In this document: positions 55,913 to 64,000 of the stretch, one piece after another
Position numbering within the stretch: the stretch's first letter is position 1
Layout: each line of letters begins with the position of its first letter
Source of the DNA: Vibrio methylphosphonaticus
GTDB lineage: Bacteria > Pseudomonadota > Gammaproteobacteria > Enterobacterales > Vibrionaceae
DNA: 64,000 nt
Reading direction: 5' to 3'
Assembly (NCBI RefSeq): GCF_023634655.1
Contig: NZ_JAMKMS010000002.1
Span: 124,001 to 188,000 of the forward strand
The notes under the pieces: model-generated
Seen by the model: the letters and a program-made list of their open reading frames with translations, nothing else
The model's database searches: none
Told to the model about the DNA's origin: nothing
Program-made: the position numbers and the translations under genes

Positions 55913-57370
55913 ATGAAGAATTCAAGTGTTCTTTTACCAGTGGTTGCTATCGGCCTCGCAATGAGTCCACAGGTTTTTAGCCATGGCTATGTGTCAGCCG
56001 TTGAAAATGGTATTGCAGAAGCAAGGGGGACATTATGTAAATTCCCTACCAGCACGGGTGAAAAAAATACGGGGTGTGGCGCGGTACAGTGGGAGCCACA
56101 AAGTATAGAAGGACCAGAAGGTTTTCCACAAGGCGGCCCTGTAGATGGGCAAATTGCCAGTGCAGGTCTCACGCAATTTTCACCGCTCAATGAACAGACG
56201 GCAGATCGTTGGGTAAAACGTCCTATTACTTCTGGCGCGCAAGAATTTGAATGGACATTCACAGCAAACCACGTGACCAAGGATTGGAAATACTATATTA
56301 CTCAACCTGATTGGAACCCGAATCAAGCTCTCACTCGTGATTCATTTGATTTGGACCCTTTCTGTGTGGTTAGCGGGAATATGGAGAAGCCCCCTAAACT
56401 AATGTCGCATCAATGCCAAGTTCCAGAGCGCAGTGGCTATCAAGTCATTCTAGCTGTATGGGATGTGGGCGATACCGCTGCTGCTTTCTATAACGTTATC
56501 GATGTCGAGTTTAGTGGGGAAAATCCAGGTATTCCAGGTTGGACACCTGCAGGCAGCATCAACCCAACCATGGATCTTAATACTGGTGATTCGGTCTATA
56601 CTCGTGTGTTTGATAACAATGGCGAGTTACCACACCTTTCCACCAGCATTACGATTGATAGCGCAAGCCAAGGCCAAGCTAACCAATGGGCTCATGCACT
56701 GGCTTCACAGATAAATGTTGAACATAAAGATATCAAAGCCGGCTCCATGGATAGCAATGGCAATGCGACTCCTGTTTATGGTACCAACCCAATTTATATT
56801 GCTGAAAACAGCGCGTTAGAGCGTGTTGAAATCAATTATGACATAGTGACACCGCCACCGGTCATCGGCGTCGAAATTTCGGGTTTACAACCAGAATACA
56901 CGATAACAGAATCACCAATCGCTCTTGACTTGAACGTAGCCGCCACTGGCGATGTAAAAGTCGAAATGGATGTGTACAATCATGGCCAAGAATCTCTTGC
57001 CAATCAAAAGATCGAGATTGCCGACGGCGACTCACAAAACGTGACCTTAACATTATCGAAATCAGAACCTGGGCATCATATGTTGGTGACTCGCGTAAAA
57101 GATAAAAACGATAACCTTATTGACCAAACCACGAATGATTTTATGTTGGTCGACACCACTGAGCCTGGCGACTACGATTTTGTCTTTCCAAATAATCTAT
57201 CTCAATATACCGAAGGGACAAAAGTCTTAGCAAGCGATGGCGGGATCTATCAATGTAAACCTTTCCCGTATTCGGGCTATTGTATTCAATGGTCACCAAC
57301 TGCCACTCAGTATGAACCGGGCACGGGCAGTCACTGGACATCAGCATGGGATAAACTTAGCTCGATGTAA
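55913..57370 (+). CDS. gbpA: N-acetylglucosamine-binding protein GbpA, AA10 lytic polysaccharide monooxygenase
   Basis: A 485-residue secreted colonisation factor. The signal peptide is residues 1-23 (cut after VFS), leaving His24 ([10 protein letters not shown]) as the mature N-terminus; with His120 ([11 protein letters not shown]) it forms the copper histidine brace of an AA10 LPMO, which cleaves chitin oxidatively. Two bacterial-surface-binding domains follow (about 205-420) and a C-terminal chitin-binding module (about 433-485, with [15 protein letters not shown] and Trp residues). Architecture and length match Vibrio GbpA. The ribosome site is AAGGGAA. It is followed by a terminator. Confidence 0.95.
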   Translation: MKNSSVLLPVVAIGLAMSPQVFSHGYVSAVENGIAEARGTLCKFPTSTGEKNTGCGAVQWEPQSIEGPEGFPQGGPVDGQIASAGLTQFSPLNEQTADRWVKRPITSGAQEFEWTFTANHVTKDWKYYITQPDWNPNQALTRDSFDLDPFCVVSGNMEKPPKLMSHQCQVPERSGYQVILAVWDVGDTAAAFYNVIDVEFSGENPGIPGWTPAGSINPTMDLNTGDSVYTRVFDNNGELPHLSTSITIDSASQGQANQWAHALASQINVEHKDIKAGSMDSNGNATPVYGTNPIYIAENSALERVEINYDIVTPPPVIGVEISGLQPEYTITESPIALDLNVAATGDVKVEMDVYNHGQESLANQKIEIADGDSQNVTLTLSKSEPGHHMLVTRVKDKNDNLIDQTTNDFMLVDTTEPGDYDFVFPNNLSQYTEGTKVLASDGGIYQCKPFPYSGYCIQWSPTATQYEPGTGSHWTSAWDKLSSM

Positions 57371-57417
57371 GTGAAAAACGCGAAGTAATTGAAAAACGCT
57401 AAAATAGACCTATGTTA

Positions 57418-57449
57418 AGCACCTCTGCATCACGAGGTGCTGTTTTTTT
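57418..57449 (+). terminator. Terminator of gbpA
   Basis: AGCACCTC and GAGGTGCT form a perfect eight-pair stem around an eight-base loop, followed by G and seven T's. Confidence 0.9.
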
Positions 57450-57477
57450 AAATAAACAGTCTCACCTACATCCAAGG

Positions 57478-58011
57478 TTACGCGCTCTTAAGGTGAAATG
57501 AATACAACCTTTCATTCATCTCTTTCAACGCAACATAATCAATCATTAAACGATAGCGATTCCGAATGCGGTCAAGTTGATTGTCTTCCATGACGGTCTC
57601 TCCCGTCATAAGCGCATTGAGATTCATAAACACCTCCCCCAAATCACGACTACGTTGTGGAGTAACCATCGCGCACCGTGCTTTTCGCTTGCACACATCG
57701 GCTGTATTACCTTCAGCTATTTGTTGGTATGACATATTTACTTGATAGGAAGAAGCCAATTCGCTTTTAATAAGCTTTTGATTTCTTCGGCACGCAATTT
57801 CGTTTGACAACATAACATAGGAAAAACAGAGCATTTTTTCTGTGTTGTTTGTTGTGAGGTCGTTGACGGCGGCTAACATATCGTCAAACAGCATATCAGG
57901 CGTAGAGTGTTCATACACAAGCTGTTCAGCATCATCACGATCCAGTCCAGCAAGGACCAAATTATAGATGATGGCTTGACGGGCTTTTTTGCGTTCTACA
58001 AATCTTAACAT
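57478..58011 (-). CDS. Hypothetical cytoplasmic protein, 177 residues
   Basis: The product is helical and charged: MLRFVERKKARQAIIYNLVL, then AGLDRDDAEQLVYEHSTPDM, and later QLDRIRNRYRLMIDYVALKE. It lacks signal and membrane segments. No family is recognised. I start at the ATG at 58011, which has GAGG eight bases upstream; the frame runs to 58107 but then overlaps the next gene. It is on the same strand as the secreted small protein directly upstream, 54 bases after its stop. Confidence 0.6.
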   Translation of the reverse strand: MLRFVERKKARQAIIYNLVLAGLDRDDAEQLVYEHSTPDMLFDDMLAAVNDLTTNNTEKMLCFSYVMLSNEIACRRNQKLIKSELASSYQVNMSYQQIAEGNTADVCKRKARCAMVTPQRSRDLGEVFMNLNALMTGETVMEDNQLDRIRNRYRLMIDYVALKEMNERLYSFHLKSA

Positions 58012-58064
58012 TAACGACCTCGGCTTTAAAAACAACTGGTTAGAACGATGGTAACGATGCAAAA

Positions 58065-58355
58065 TCACAGGGATTCGTTGTATGTAAACACTAGAGCTGC
58101 TGGACATTCATTACCATCCTTTCCCCCTAAATGATCGAGGGACACGCCACTAACAAAACCGTTACTTTGATAAACACAATACTCGTAGTCGTCATGCGTC
58201 CGCTCATAGTAGGCAAACTCTGCCATAATCGGTTTAATGCCGCTTTCTTGATTGTCTACCACTCTTTGACCCGCCGCCTTTACGTCACTTATTGCAACGG
58301 CAAAAGTGCCACCGACAATCACTACAGAGGCAAACGCAATACTTAATTTCTTCAT
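58065..58355 (-). CDS. Small secreted protein, 96 residues
   Basis: A signal peptide (about 1-27, cut after VKA) is followed by a 69-residue mature domain with two Cys (YEYCVYQSN and GNECPAAL) that may form a disulfide. The ribosome site is GGAGA upstream. No family is recognised. It is the first gene of a probable two-gene unit. Confidence 0.65.
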   Translation of the reverse strand: MKKLSIAFASVVIVGGTFAVAISDVKAAGQRVVDNQESGIKPIMAEFAYYERTHDDYEYCVYQSNGFVSGVSLDHLGGKDGNECPAALVFTYNESL

Positions 58356-58866
58356 TCATCTCTCCGGCGAGCAATATGAGTTGATAAGACAATTATACCG
58401 TTACCGCCAATCCGTAAACATATTGCGAACTTTAGATAACACCATGACACCAAATATGAAATAAATAGCACATTAAACTTGGCTGATTTTCGACGACTTA
58501 AAGCCATTATGTCGACTTCGCAATCTTCGCTGCGATCATTTAATTTCAGCCAACCACTGCTATACCCTTATTAACATAATAAGAGAAATGGCAATTACGA
58601 GATAAAACGGTAATGGCAAAGCATTGCCTAAGAGGTAACTTACGCTTTCAATGAATGAAAATTAGTTTTTTCATGCACAGTAATGAAGTTAGAATATTGT
58701 TTTTATTAATAAAAACGCCAAAAAGATTTACTTATCGCTATTTACCTAGAAAAACTCCTCTTGACTCTCAAAGTTACATCGCCATAATGCACGCCGTTTG
58801 CGCGAAATAAGCAGGCATTCCGTAAGGGATTTGACTTAAGTATTTTGATTTAACGAGAGGTAAAAA
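58356..58866. other. Intergenic region upstream of codB, with a perfect palindrome
   Basis: Between the leftward secreted protein and rightward codB lie 511 bases without a supported gene. At 58699-58716 is the perfect 18-base palindrome GTTTTTATTAATAAAAAC, about 150 bases before codB, of a size fitting an operator. No sure PurR box or promoter was found. Confidence 0.5.
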
Positions 58867-60114
58867 ATGGCTGCTGATAATAACTACAGTCTTGGACCGG
58901 TTCCCAAATCGGCTAGGAAAGGGGTCGCGTCACTCACTATGGTGATGCTGGGACTGACATTTTTTTCCGCAAGCATGTGGACAGGTGGTTCACTCGGTAC
59001 CGGACTCTCCTTCAATGACTTCTTCCTCGCTGTTCTCATCGGCAACTTAATCCTCGGCATCTATACTTCTTTTCTTGGTTACATCGGCTCTTCTACTGGT
59101 CTCTCTACACACCTTCTTGCTCGTTTCTCTTTTGGCTCTAAAGGCTCATGGCTTCCGTCGATTTTATTAGGCGGCACTCAGGTTGGCTGGTTTGGTGTTG
59201 GCGTGGCTATGTTCGCCATTCCCGTTCAAAAAGCGACAGGTATTGATACCAACACACTCATTATCGTCAGTGGCCTATTAATGACGGCAACCGTTTACTT
59301 TGGTATTTCTGCCTTAATGGTTTTGTCTACCATCGCGGTTCCCGCGATTGCCATTCTAGGTGGCTACTCTGTATTCACCGCGGTTGATAGTGTTGGTGGT
59401 GTCGCTGAACTCCAAAAAATTCAACCTTCTGAACCCATCGACTTTTCAATCGCGCTTGCGATGGTCGTCGGTTCATTTGTCAGTGCAGGTACGCTTACCG
59501 CCGATTTCGTTCGCTTTGGTAAGAAACCAAGAAGCGCAGTATTTATTACCATGACGGCATTCTTTATTGGCAACTCGCTGATGTTTATTTTTGGCGCGGC
59601 TGGCGCAGCAGTAACAGGTCAAGCTGACATTTCTGAAGTCATGATTGCGCAAGGTTTGCTACTGCCTGCCATTATCGTGCTGGGTTTGAACATTTGGACC
59701 ACCAACGATAACGCGCTTTACGCATCTGGTTTAGGCTTCTCGAACGTAACGGGGCTGCCAAGTAAATATATCTCGATGGCTAACGGTGTTGTGGGTACCC
59801 TCTGCGCATTGTGGTTATACAATAACTTTGTCGGCTGGCTAACCTTCCTATCCATTGCTATCCCTCCTATTGGTGGCGTTATCATTGCGGACTTCATTGC
59901 AAATCGTAAAAAGTATCAGCATTTTGAAACAACAAAATTCCAAACCGTGAACTGGGCAGGTATTATTGCAGTCGCAGTGGGCGTAGCAGCAGGACACTTC
60001 TTACCAGGCGTCGTTCCCGTCAATGCCGTACTAGGTGGTGCTTTGAGCTATCTTGTATTAAACCCAATGCTCAATAAAAACAGTGCAGCACTTGCTAGCG
60101 CTGATACTCAATAA
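58867..60114 (+). CDS. codB: Cytosine permease
   Basis: A 415-residue NCS1-family permease that takes up cytosine with a proton or sodium. The start NNYSLGPVPKSARKGVASL is close to CodB. Twelve hydrophobic segments follow, including GSLGTGLSFNDFFLAVLIGN and ADFVRFGKKPRSAVFITMTA; SNVTGLPSKYISMANGVVG lies near the ninth helix. It is followed after 16 bases by codA. Confidence 0.93.
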   Translation: MAADNNYSLGPVPKSARKGVASLTMVMLGLTFFSASMWTGGSLGTGLSFNDFFLAVLIGNLILGIYTSFLGYIGSSTGLSTHLLARFSFGSKGSWLPSILLGGTQVGWFGVGVAMFAIPVQKATGIDTNTLIIVSGLLMTATVYFGISALMVLSTIAVPAIAILGGYSVFTAVDSVGGVAELQKIQPSEPIDFSIALAMVVGSFVSAGTLTADFVRFGKKPRSAVFITMTAFFIGNSLMFIFGAAGAAVTGQADISEVMIAQGLLLPAIIVLGLNIWTTNDNALYASGLGFSNVTGLPSKYISMANGVVGTLCALWLYNNFVGWLTFLSIAIPPIGGVIIADFIANRKKYQHFETTKFQTVNWAGIIAVAVGVAAGHFLPGVVPVNAVLGGALSYLVLNPMLNKNSAALASADTQ

Positions 60115-60130
60115 TTAGGAAGTGCCAGTT

Positions 60131-61408
60131 ATGTCATCTCTACTCATTCAAAATACCGCGATAGATCAACGAGAAGGTCGCTTTGATATTCTTGTTGAAA
60201 ACGGTGTGTTCACGGCTATTGAAGCTGCAGGCTCACAACAAATGCAGGCGGATCGCGTCGTCGATGCTGCTGGTCACATGGCTGTCGCACCATTTTGTGA
60301 ACCTCATATCCATTTAGATACCACACAAACGGCTGGAGAGCCGAGTTGGAACATTTCTGGGACACTATTTGAAGGCATTGAGCGCTGGTCAGAACGCAAA
60401 GCCTTACTGTCTATCGAAGACGTTAAACAACGCGCGAAACAAACGCTGAAATGGCAGATTGCCAATGGTGTCCAACATGTTCGCACCCACGTGGATGTCT
60501 CTGACCCTACATTAATTGCGCTTAAAGCAATGGTGGAAGTACGCGAAGAAATGAAGCCTTGGGTCGACATTCAAATTGTCGCATTCCCACAAGAAGGCAT
60601 TCTGTCTTATCCCAACGGCAAAGAACTTCTAGAACAAGCCGTTCAACTGGGTGTGGATGTGATTGGTGCCATCCCACACTTCGAGTTTACTCGTGAGTAC
60701 GGCATTGAGTCCCTACACTACGTATTTGAACTTGCCAACAAGTACAATTGCTTGATTGACGTGCACTGTGACGAAATTGACGACGAGCAATCACGTTTTG
60801 TCGAAACATTGGCGGCGCTGGCGCACAAATACGAAATGGGTGACAAGGTCACGGCCAGTCATACTACCGCTATGCACTCCTATAACGGTGCCTATGCTTC
60901 TCGCCTATTTCGCCTATTGAAGATGTCGGGCATTAGCTTTGTTGCCAATCCATTGGTTAACATTCACCTGCAAGGTCGCTTTGATGACTACCCTAAACGT
61001 CGTGGTGTCACTCGCGTAAAAGAAATGCTAGCTGCAGATATCAACGTCTGTTTTGGTCACGATGACGTCTTTGACCCTTGGTATCCATTAGGTACGGCAA
61101 ACATGCTCCAGGTCCTGCATATGGGTCTGCATGTATGCCAAGTCATGGGCTACGATCAAATCAATCAATCGCTCGATCTTATCAGCACTAACTCTGCTAA
61201 GACGCTCAACATCCAAGCGACACATGGACTAGACGTGGGTAAAGACGGCAGTTTGCTGCTACTGCCTGCGGACAATGGATTTGATGCCGTTCGACGCCAA
61301 GTGCCAGTTAGTTACTCTATTCGTAAGGGTGACATTATTGCGACAACGAAACCTGCGCAAACACAGATTCACTTAGATGCCGTTGAAGACGTAACATTTA
61401 AGCGCTAG
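60131..61408 (+). CDS. codA: Cytosine deaminase
   Basis: CodA deaminates cytosine to uracil, using a single metal ion. The 425-residue amidohydrolase shows [19 protein letters not shown] (metal H-x-H), [15 protein letters not shown] with ligand His and catalytic Glu, [19 protein letters not shown], and [20 protein letters not shown] with the metal Asp. I start at the ATG at 60131, ten bases after AGGA; an in-frame GTG at 60122 is too close to the ribosome site. With codB it forms a pyrimidine salvage operon. Confidence 0.95.
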   Translation: MSSLLIQNTAIDQREGRFDILVENGVFTAIEAAGSQQMQADRVVDAAGHMAVAPFCEPHIHLDTTQTAGEPSWNISGTLFEGIERWSERKALLSIEDVKQRAKQTLKWQIANGVQHVRTHVDVSDPTLIALKAMVEVREEMKPWVDIQIVAFPQEGILSYPNGKELLEQAVQLGVDVIGAIPHFEFTREYGIESLHYVFELANKYNCLIDVHCDEIDDEQSRFVETLAALAHKYEMGDKVTASHTTAMHSYNGAYASRLFRLLKMSGISFVANPLVNIHLQGRFDDYPKRRGVTRVKEMLAADINVCFGHDDVFDPWYPLGTANMLQVLHMGLHVCQVMGYDQINQSLDLISTNSAKTLNIQATHGLDVGKDGSLLLLPADNGFDAVRRQVPVSYSIRKGDIIATTKPAQTQIHLDAVEDVTFKR

Positions 61409-61444
61409 CCCGAAGGACATTCCCCTTCATAACCGCTTTAACAT

Positions 61445-61476
61445 AGGGCAACAATTGTCTAATTGTTGCCCTATTT
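61445..61476 (+). terminator. Terminator of codBA
   Basis: AGGGCAACAATT and AATTGTTGCCCT form a perfect twelve-pair stem around GTCT, followed by a weak run ATTTTG. Confidence 0.75.
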
Positions 61477-61717
61477 TGTGCTCGCCGTCATGATAATTTC
61501 ATTTAATCGACCATTTGCTGTGCTAAACTAATTTTGCTCTGGTGTTCAGAGTTATTTAACGTAAGAGTAAAAAGAGTGCGAGTTGTATTGTCAGATAGTT
61601 CCATATGCGAGTATTTGTCATTCGTTTTATCCATTTACGCCTCGATTAAATAAACAGAACCACTAAGCGAGACAGCCGCAAGGCGAAATTTTTAATCTGA
61701 AAGGTAAGGGACAAAAA

Positions 61718-61930
61718 ATGTCTAACACGACTACTGGCAAAGTAAAATGGTTCAATGAAGAAAAGGGTTACGGATTCATCGAGCAAGAAAATGGCGGAGC
61801 AGACGTATTCGTTCACTTCCGTGCTATTTCTGGTGACGGATTCAAAACACTGAAAGAAGGCCAAGCGGTCACTTTTGAAGTTGAACAAGGCCAAAAAGGC
61901 CCACAAGCGACAAACGTTGTTCCTCAATAA
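61718..61930 (+). CDS. CspA-family cold-shock protein
   Basis: A 70-residue nucleic-acid-binding beta-barrel that melts RNA structure. RNP1 (KGYGFIEQ) and RNP2 (VFVHFRAI) are intact, with [15 protein letters not shown] at the start and [20 protein letters not shown] after. It follows a stretch of about 240 bases after the codA terminator, part of which is probably a long structured 5' UTR as in cold-induced csp genes; a GC-rich segment (AGCGAGACAGCCGCAAGGCG) lies about 40 bases before the ATG. Ribosome site AAGG. Paralogue identity (cspA, cspC, cspE) cannot be fixed. Confidence 0.93.
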   Translation: MSNTTTGKVKWFNEEKGYGFIEQENGGADVFVHFRAISGDGFKTLKEGQAVTFEVEQGQKGPQATNVVPQ

Positions 61931-61951
61931 CAACACGCTGACCAATTTTAT

Positions 61952-61979
61952 AGGCTTCGAGTAATCGAGGCCTTTTTTC
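61952..61979 (+). terminator. Terminator of the cold-shock gene
   Basis: AGGCTTCGA and TCGAGGCCT pair (one G-T pair) around GTAA, followed by six T's. Confidence 0.85.
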
Positions 61980-62402
61980 TAACTGGTCATTCGACATTAG
62001 CAATGACAGCTTTAATCTCAACATCAATAAAACCCTATTAAAAACAACCAATTAACCAATTATTTCCTTTTTTTCATTGCCGTTTAAACCGCTCACACCT
62101 AATAGTATCTAGAATCATCAACTGCCCTATTAATCACTCTATATTCAATAACATACCAACCCAATATTTCGACAACGAAACACTATCGTGTCGATAAAAA
62201 TCTTTCATTAGACTCGAGCCCCATTTTATCCGTTAATGCGTGCGACTCTAGAGGGCGTTTTCTCCACAACTTTGCCCTACTTAGAGGTGTTTCGTGACCA
62301 TCAAGGACGACAATCACGGGGTGTAATTTTTCAGGTTAACGCTAATATCCATTATCCAATCGAGAAAGATTAGTAAAACCTATTGCTTTGGTAATATAAG
62401 CC
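61980..62402. other. Intergenic region upstream of speA, possible leader hairpin
   Basis: No gene was found in these 423 bases. Near 62250-62295 the pairs CTCTA/TAGAG and GGGC/GCCC form an imperfect hairpin with a loop of about 17 bases, which could belong to a speA leader. No known riboswitch could be recognised and no promoter was assigned. Confidence 0.4.
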
Positions 62403-64000
62403 GTGACTAACACTTCCAAACTTGACCATGTTCGTGCGAACTACAATGTGCAACATTGGAGCCAAAATTTCTTTGGCATCAATGATGATGGCGACGTTTA
62501 CGTCTCGCCACGTCAAGATGCTCAACATCATATTCCCTTAACTCGTATTGCTCAGGCTTTGGAAGACAAAGGCCTCACACTGCCGGCGTTGGTGCGCTTT
62601 CCGCAAATTATTCACCAGCGAGTACACGGTATCTGTGACGCTTTTAACCAAGCAATTAACGATTACGGTTACGAAAATGATTACTTGCTGGTTTACCCAA
62701 TTAAAGTCAACCAGCAAAAAGACGTGGTTGAGCAAATCCTAGCAAGCCAAGCGGAAGCGGAAACCAAACAGCTCGGTCTAGAAGCTGGTAGTAAACCAGA
62801 GCTACTTGCTGTACTTGCAATGGCGCAACGTGCCAGCTCTGTGATTGTATGTAACGGCTATAAAGACCGTGAGTACATTCGTTTGGCACTCATTGGTGAA
62901 AAGCTAGGTCACAAAGTCTTTATCGTGTTAGAAAAACTGTCAGAGCTGGATACGGTATTAAGAGAGGCTCGTAGCCTCAATGTTAAGCCACGTATTGGTT
63001 TACGTATTCGCTTAGCGTCTCAAGGTGCTGGAAAATGGCAATCAAGTGGCGGTGACAAATCTAAATTTGGTTTGTCCGCTTCGCAAGTGCTACAAGTCGT
63101 TGATCGCCTAAAGCAAGAAGATCAATTGGATATGCTGCAACTTGTGCATTTCCACTTGGGCTCGCAAATGGCGAATATTCGTGACGTACGTAATGGTGTG
63201 AACGAATCGGCTCGCTTTTATTGCGAGTTGCGTAAAATGTCTGTGCCGATTGCCTACTTTGATGTTGGGGGTGGCTTAGCGGTTGATTACGATGGTACTC
63301 GTAGCCAATCAAGCAGCTCAATGAACTACGGGCTGGCTGAATATGCTCGTAACATTGTTAGCACGGTAGGTGACGTCTGTGCGCTATATGACGAAAAAGC
63401 ACCAGTGATCATTTCCGAGTCTGGCCGTTCATTAACGGCGCACCACGCCGTGCTTATCACCAATGTTATTGGTACCGAAAGCTATGCAAGTGAACACGTT
63501 GATGCGCCGTCTGAGGAAGCGCCGATTTTACTGCAAAACATGTGGCAGAATTGGCAAAACCTAAAGTCAGGAACCGATGCTCGTGCGTTGATCGAAATTT
63601 ATAACGATACGCAAAGCGACCTGTCAGAAGCTCAAACCCTGTTCGCAACAGGTGTGGTGGATTTGCATCAAAGAGCATGGGTAGAGCAATTGAGCTTAAC
63701 CATTTATGGCGAATTACATCGTCAGATGGACAATAAAAACCGTTTCCACCGTCCAATTCTTGATGAATTGAACGAGCGATTGGCCGATAAGTTCTTTGTG
63801 AATTTCTCGCTGTTCCAATCATTACCCGATGCATGGGGTATTGAGCAAGTATTCCCTGTTCTTCCATTATCTGGATTAGACAGAGAAGACCAAACTCGAG
63901 CCATTATGCTTGATATTACTTGTGATTCAGACGGTACCATTGAGCAGTATGTAGATGGGCAAGGTATTGAATCCACATTACCGGTTCCTGCATGGAACAA
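62403..64000 (+). CDS. speA: Biosynthetic arginine decarboxylase, first 532 residues
   Basis: SpeA decarboxylates arginine to agmatine with pyridoxal phosphate, the first step of one putrescine route. The gene runs off the window; about 532 of some 640 residues are present with no stop. The PLP lysine is K101 in [14 protein letters not shown]. Also seen are [70 protein letters not shown] and [14 protein letters not shown]. The start is a GTG at 62403; an in-frame TAA lies six bases before it and no ATG is near, though the ribosome site is weak. Confidence 0.93.
   Translation, partial: MTNTSKLDHVRANYNVQHWSQNFFGINDDGDVYVSPRQDAQHHIPLTRIAQALEDKGLTLPALVRFPQIIHQRVHGICDAFNQAINDYGYENDYLLVYPIKVNQQKDVVEQILASQAEAETKQLGLEAGSKPELLAVLAMAQRASSVIVCNGYKDREYIRLALIGEKLGHKVFIVLEKLSELDTVLREARSLNVKPRIGLRIRLASQGAGKWQSSGGDKSKFGLSASQVLQVVDRLKQEDQLDMLQLVHFHLGSQMANIRDVRNGVNESARFYCELRKMSVPIAYFDVGGGLAVDYDGTRSQSSSSMNYGLAEYARNIVSTVGDVCALYDEKAPVIISESGRSLTAHHAVLITNVIGTESYASEHVDAPSEEAPILLQNMWQNWQNLKSGTDARALIEIYNDTQSDLSEAQTLFATGVVDLHQRAWVEQLSLTIYGELHRQMDNKNRFHRPILDELNERLADKFFVNFSLFQSLPDAWGIEQVFPVLPLSGLDREDQTRAIMLDITCDSDGTIEQYVDGQGIESTLPVPAWN

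Noticed and set aside
58780..58805. PurR-like box (GCACGCCGTTTGCGCG) before codB
   Set aside because: One half resembles the PurR consensus, but the other half and the spacing do not fit.

Overview
The window is a chromosomal stretch of a marine gammaproteobacterium, most likely a Vibrio or close relative. This rests on protein likeness read by eye: a GbpA-type chitin-binding LPMO, DUF4144/YnfA and DUF5062-like neighbours, an hcp-hcr pair, a hutC-hutIGUH cluster and a Vibrio-style speA. No rRNA, tRNA, CRISPR, integron or insertion sequence was seen.

Layout. 1-3 kb: the start of an unknown membrane protein and a small gene coupled to a GGDEF/EAL c-di-GMP enzyme. 3-5 kb: an iron-sulfur-scaffold gene and a GGGtGRT-family gene, preceded by a recognisable fluoride riboswitch with a terminator platform; this is the most interesting locus. 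5-15 kb: an ArnT-like glycosyltransferase, LysR/MATE and MFS/LysR divergent pairs, a SYLF lipid-binding protein and mtgA. 15-18 kb: hcp-hcr for nitrosative stress. 18-21.4 kb: a polar amino-acid ABC importer. 21.4-30 kb: a leftward cytochrome c oxidase operon (coxB-coxA-ctaG-coxC), a divergent DUF2909 gene, then SURF1, a divergent Sco-like protein, heme A synthase and heme O synthase. 30-33.6 kb: GNAT, DMT exporter, a DUF5062-like protein, FAH hydrolase. 33.8-40.6 kb: histidine utilisation, with two near-identical HutC operators. 40.8-46.9 kb: OMP, HAD phosphatase, TauE/SafE exporter, IolE-like protein, and an acetoacetate module (thiolase, atoD, and atoA with a damaged or unusual start). 47-52.3 kb: a large HD-GYP sensor, YdjM-like protein, YnfA, DUF4144. 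52.6-54.3 kb: a decayed divergent pair, mmsA and a LysR gene, both missing their 5' ends. 54.4-57.4 kb: a lipoprotein of unknown function and gbpA. 57.5-64 kb: two unknown small proteins, codBA, a cold-shock protein, and the first four-fifths of speA.

How it fits together. Catabolic modules (histidine, cytosine, acetoacetate, amino-acid uptake) sit beside respiration and stress functions (aa3-type oxidase, Hcp/Hcr, probable fluoride response) and surface or signalling genes (GbpA, two c-di-GMP enzymes). Most modules are ordinary. The unusual points are the fluoride-switched scaffold/GGGtGRT operon, the double 5' deletion of mmsA/lysR, the atoA start, low-complexity expansions in several oxidase-assembly proteins, and short tandem repeats between genes.
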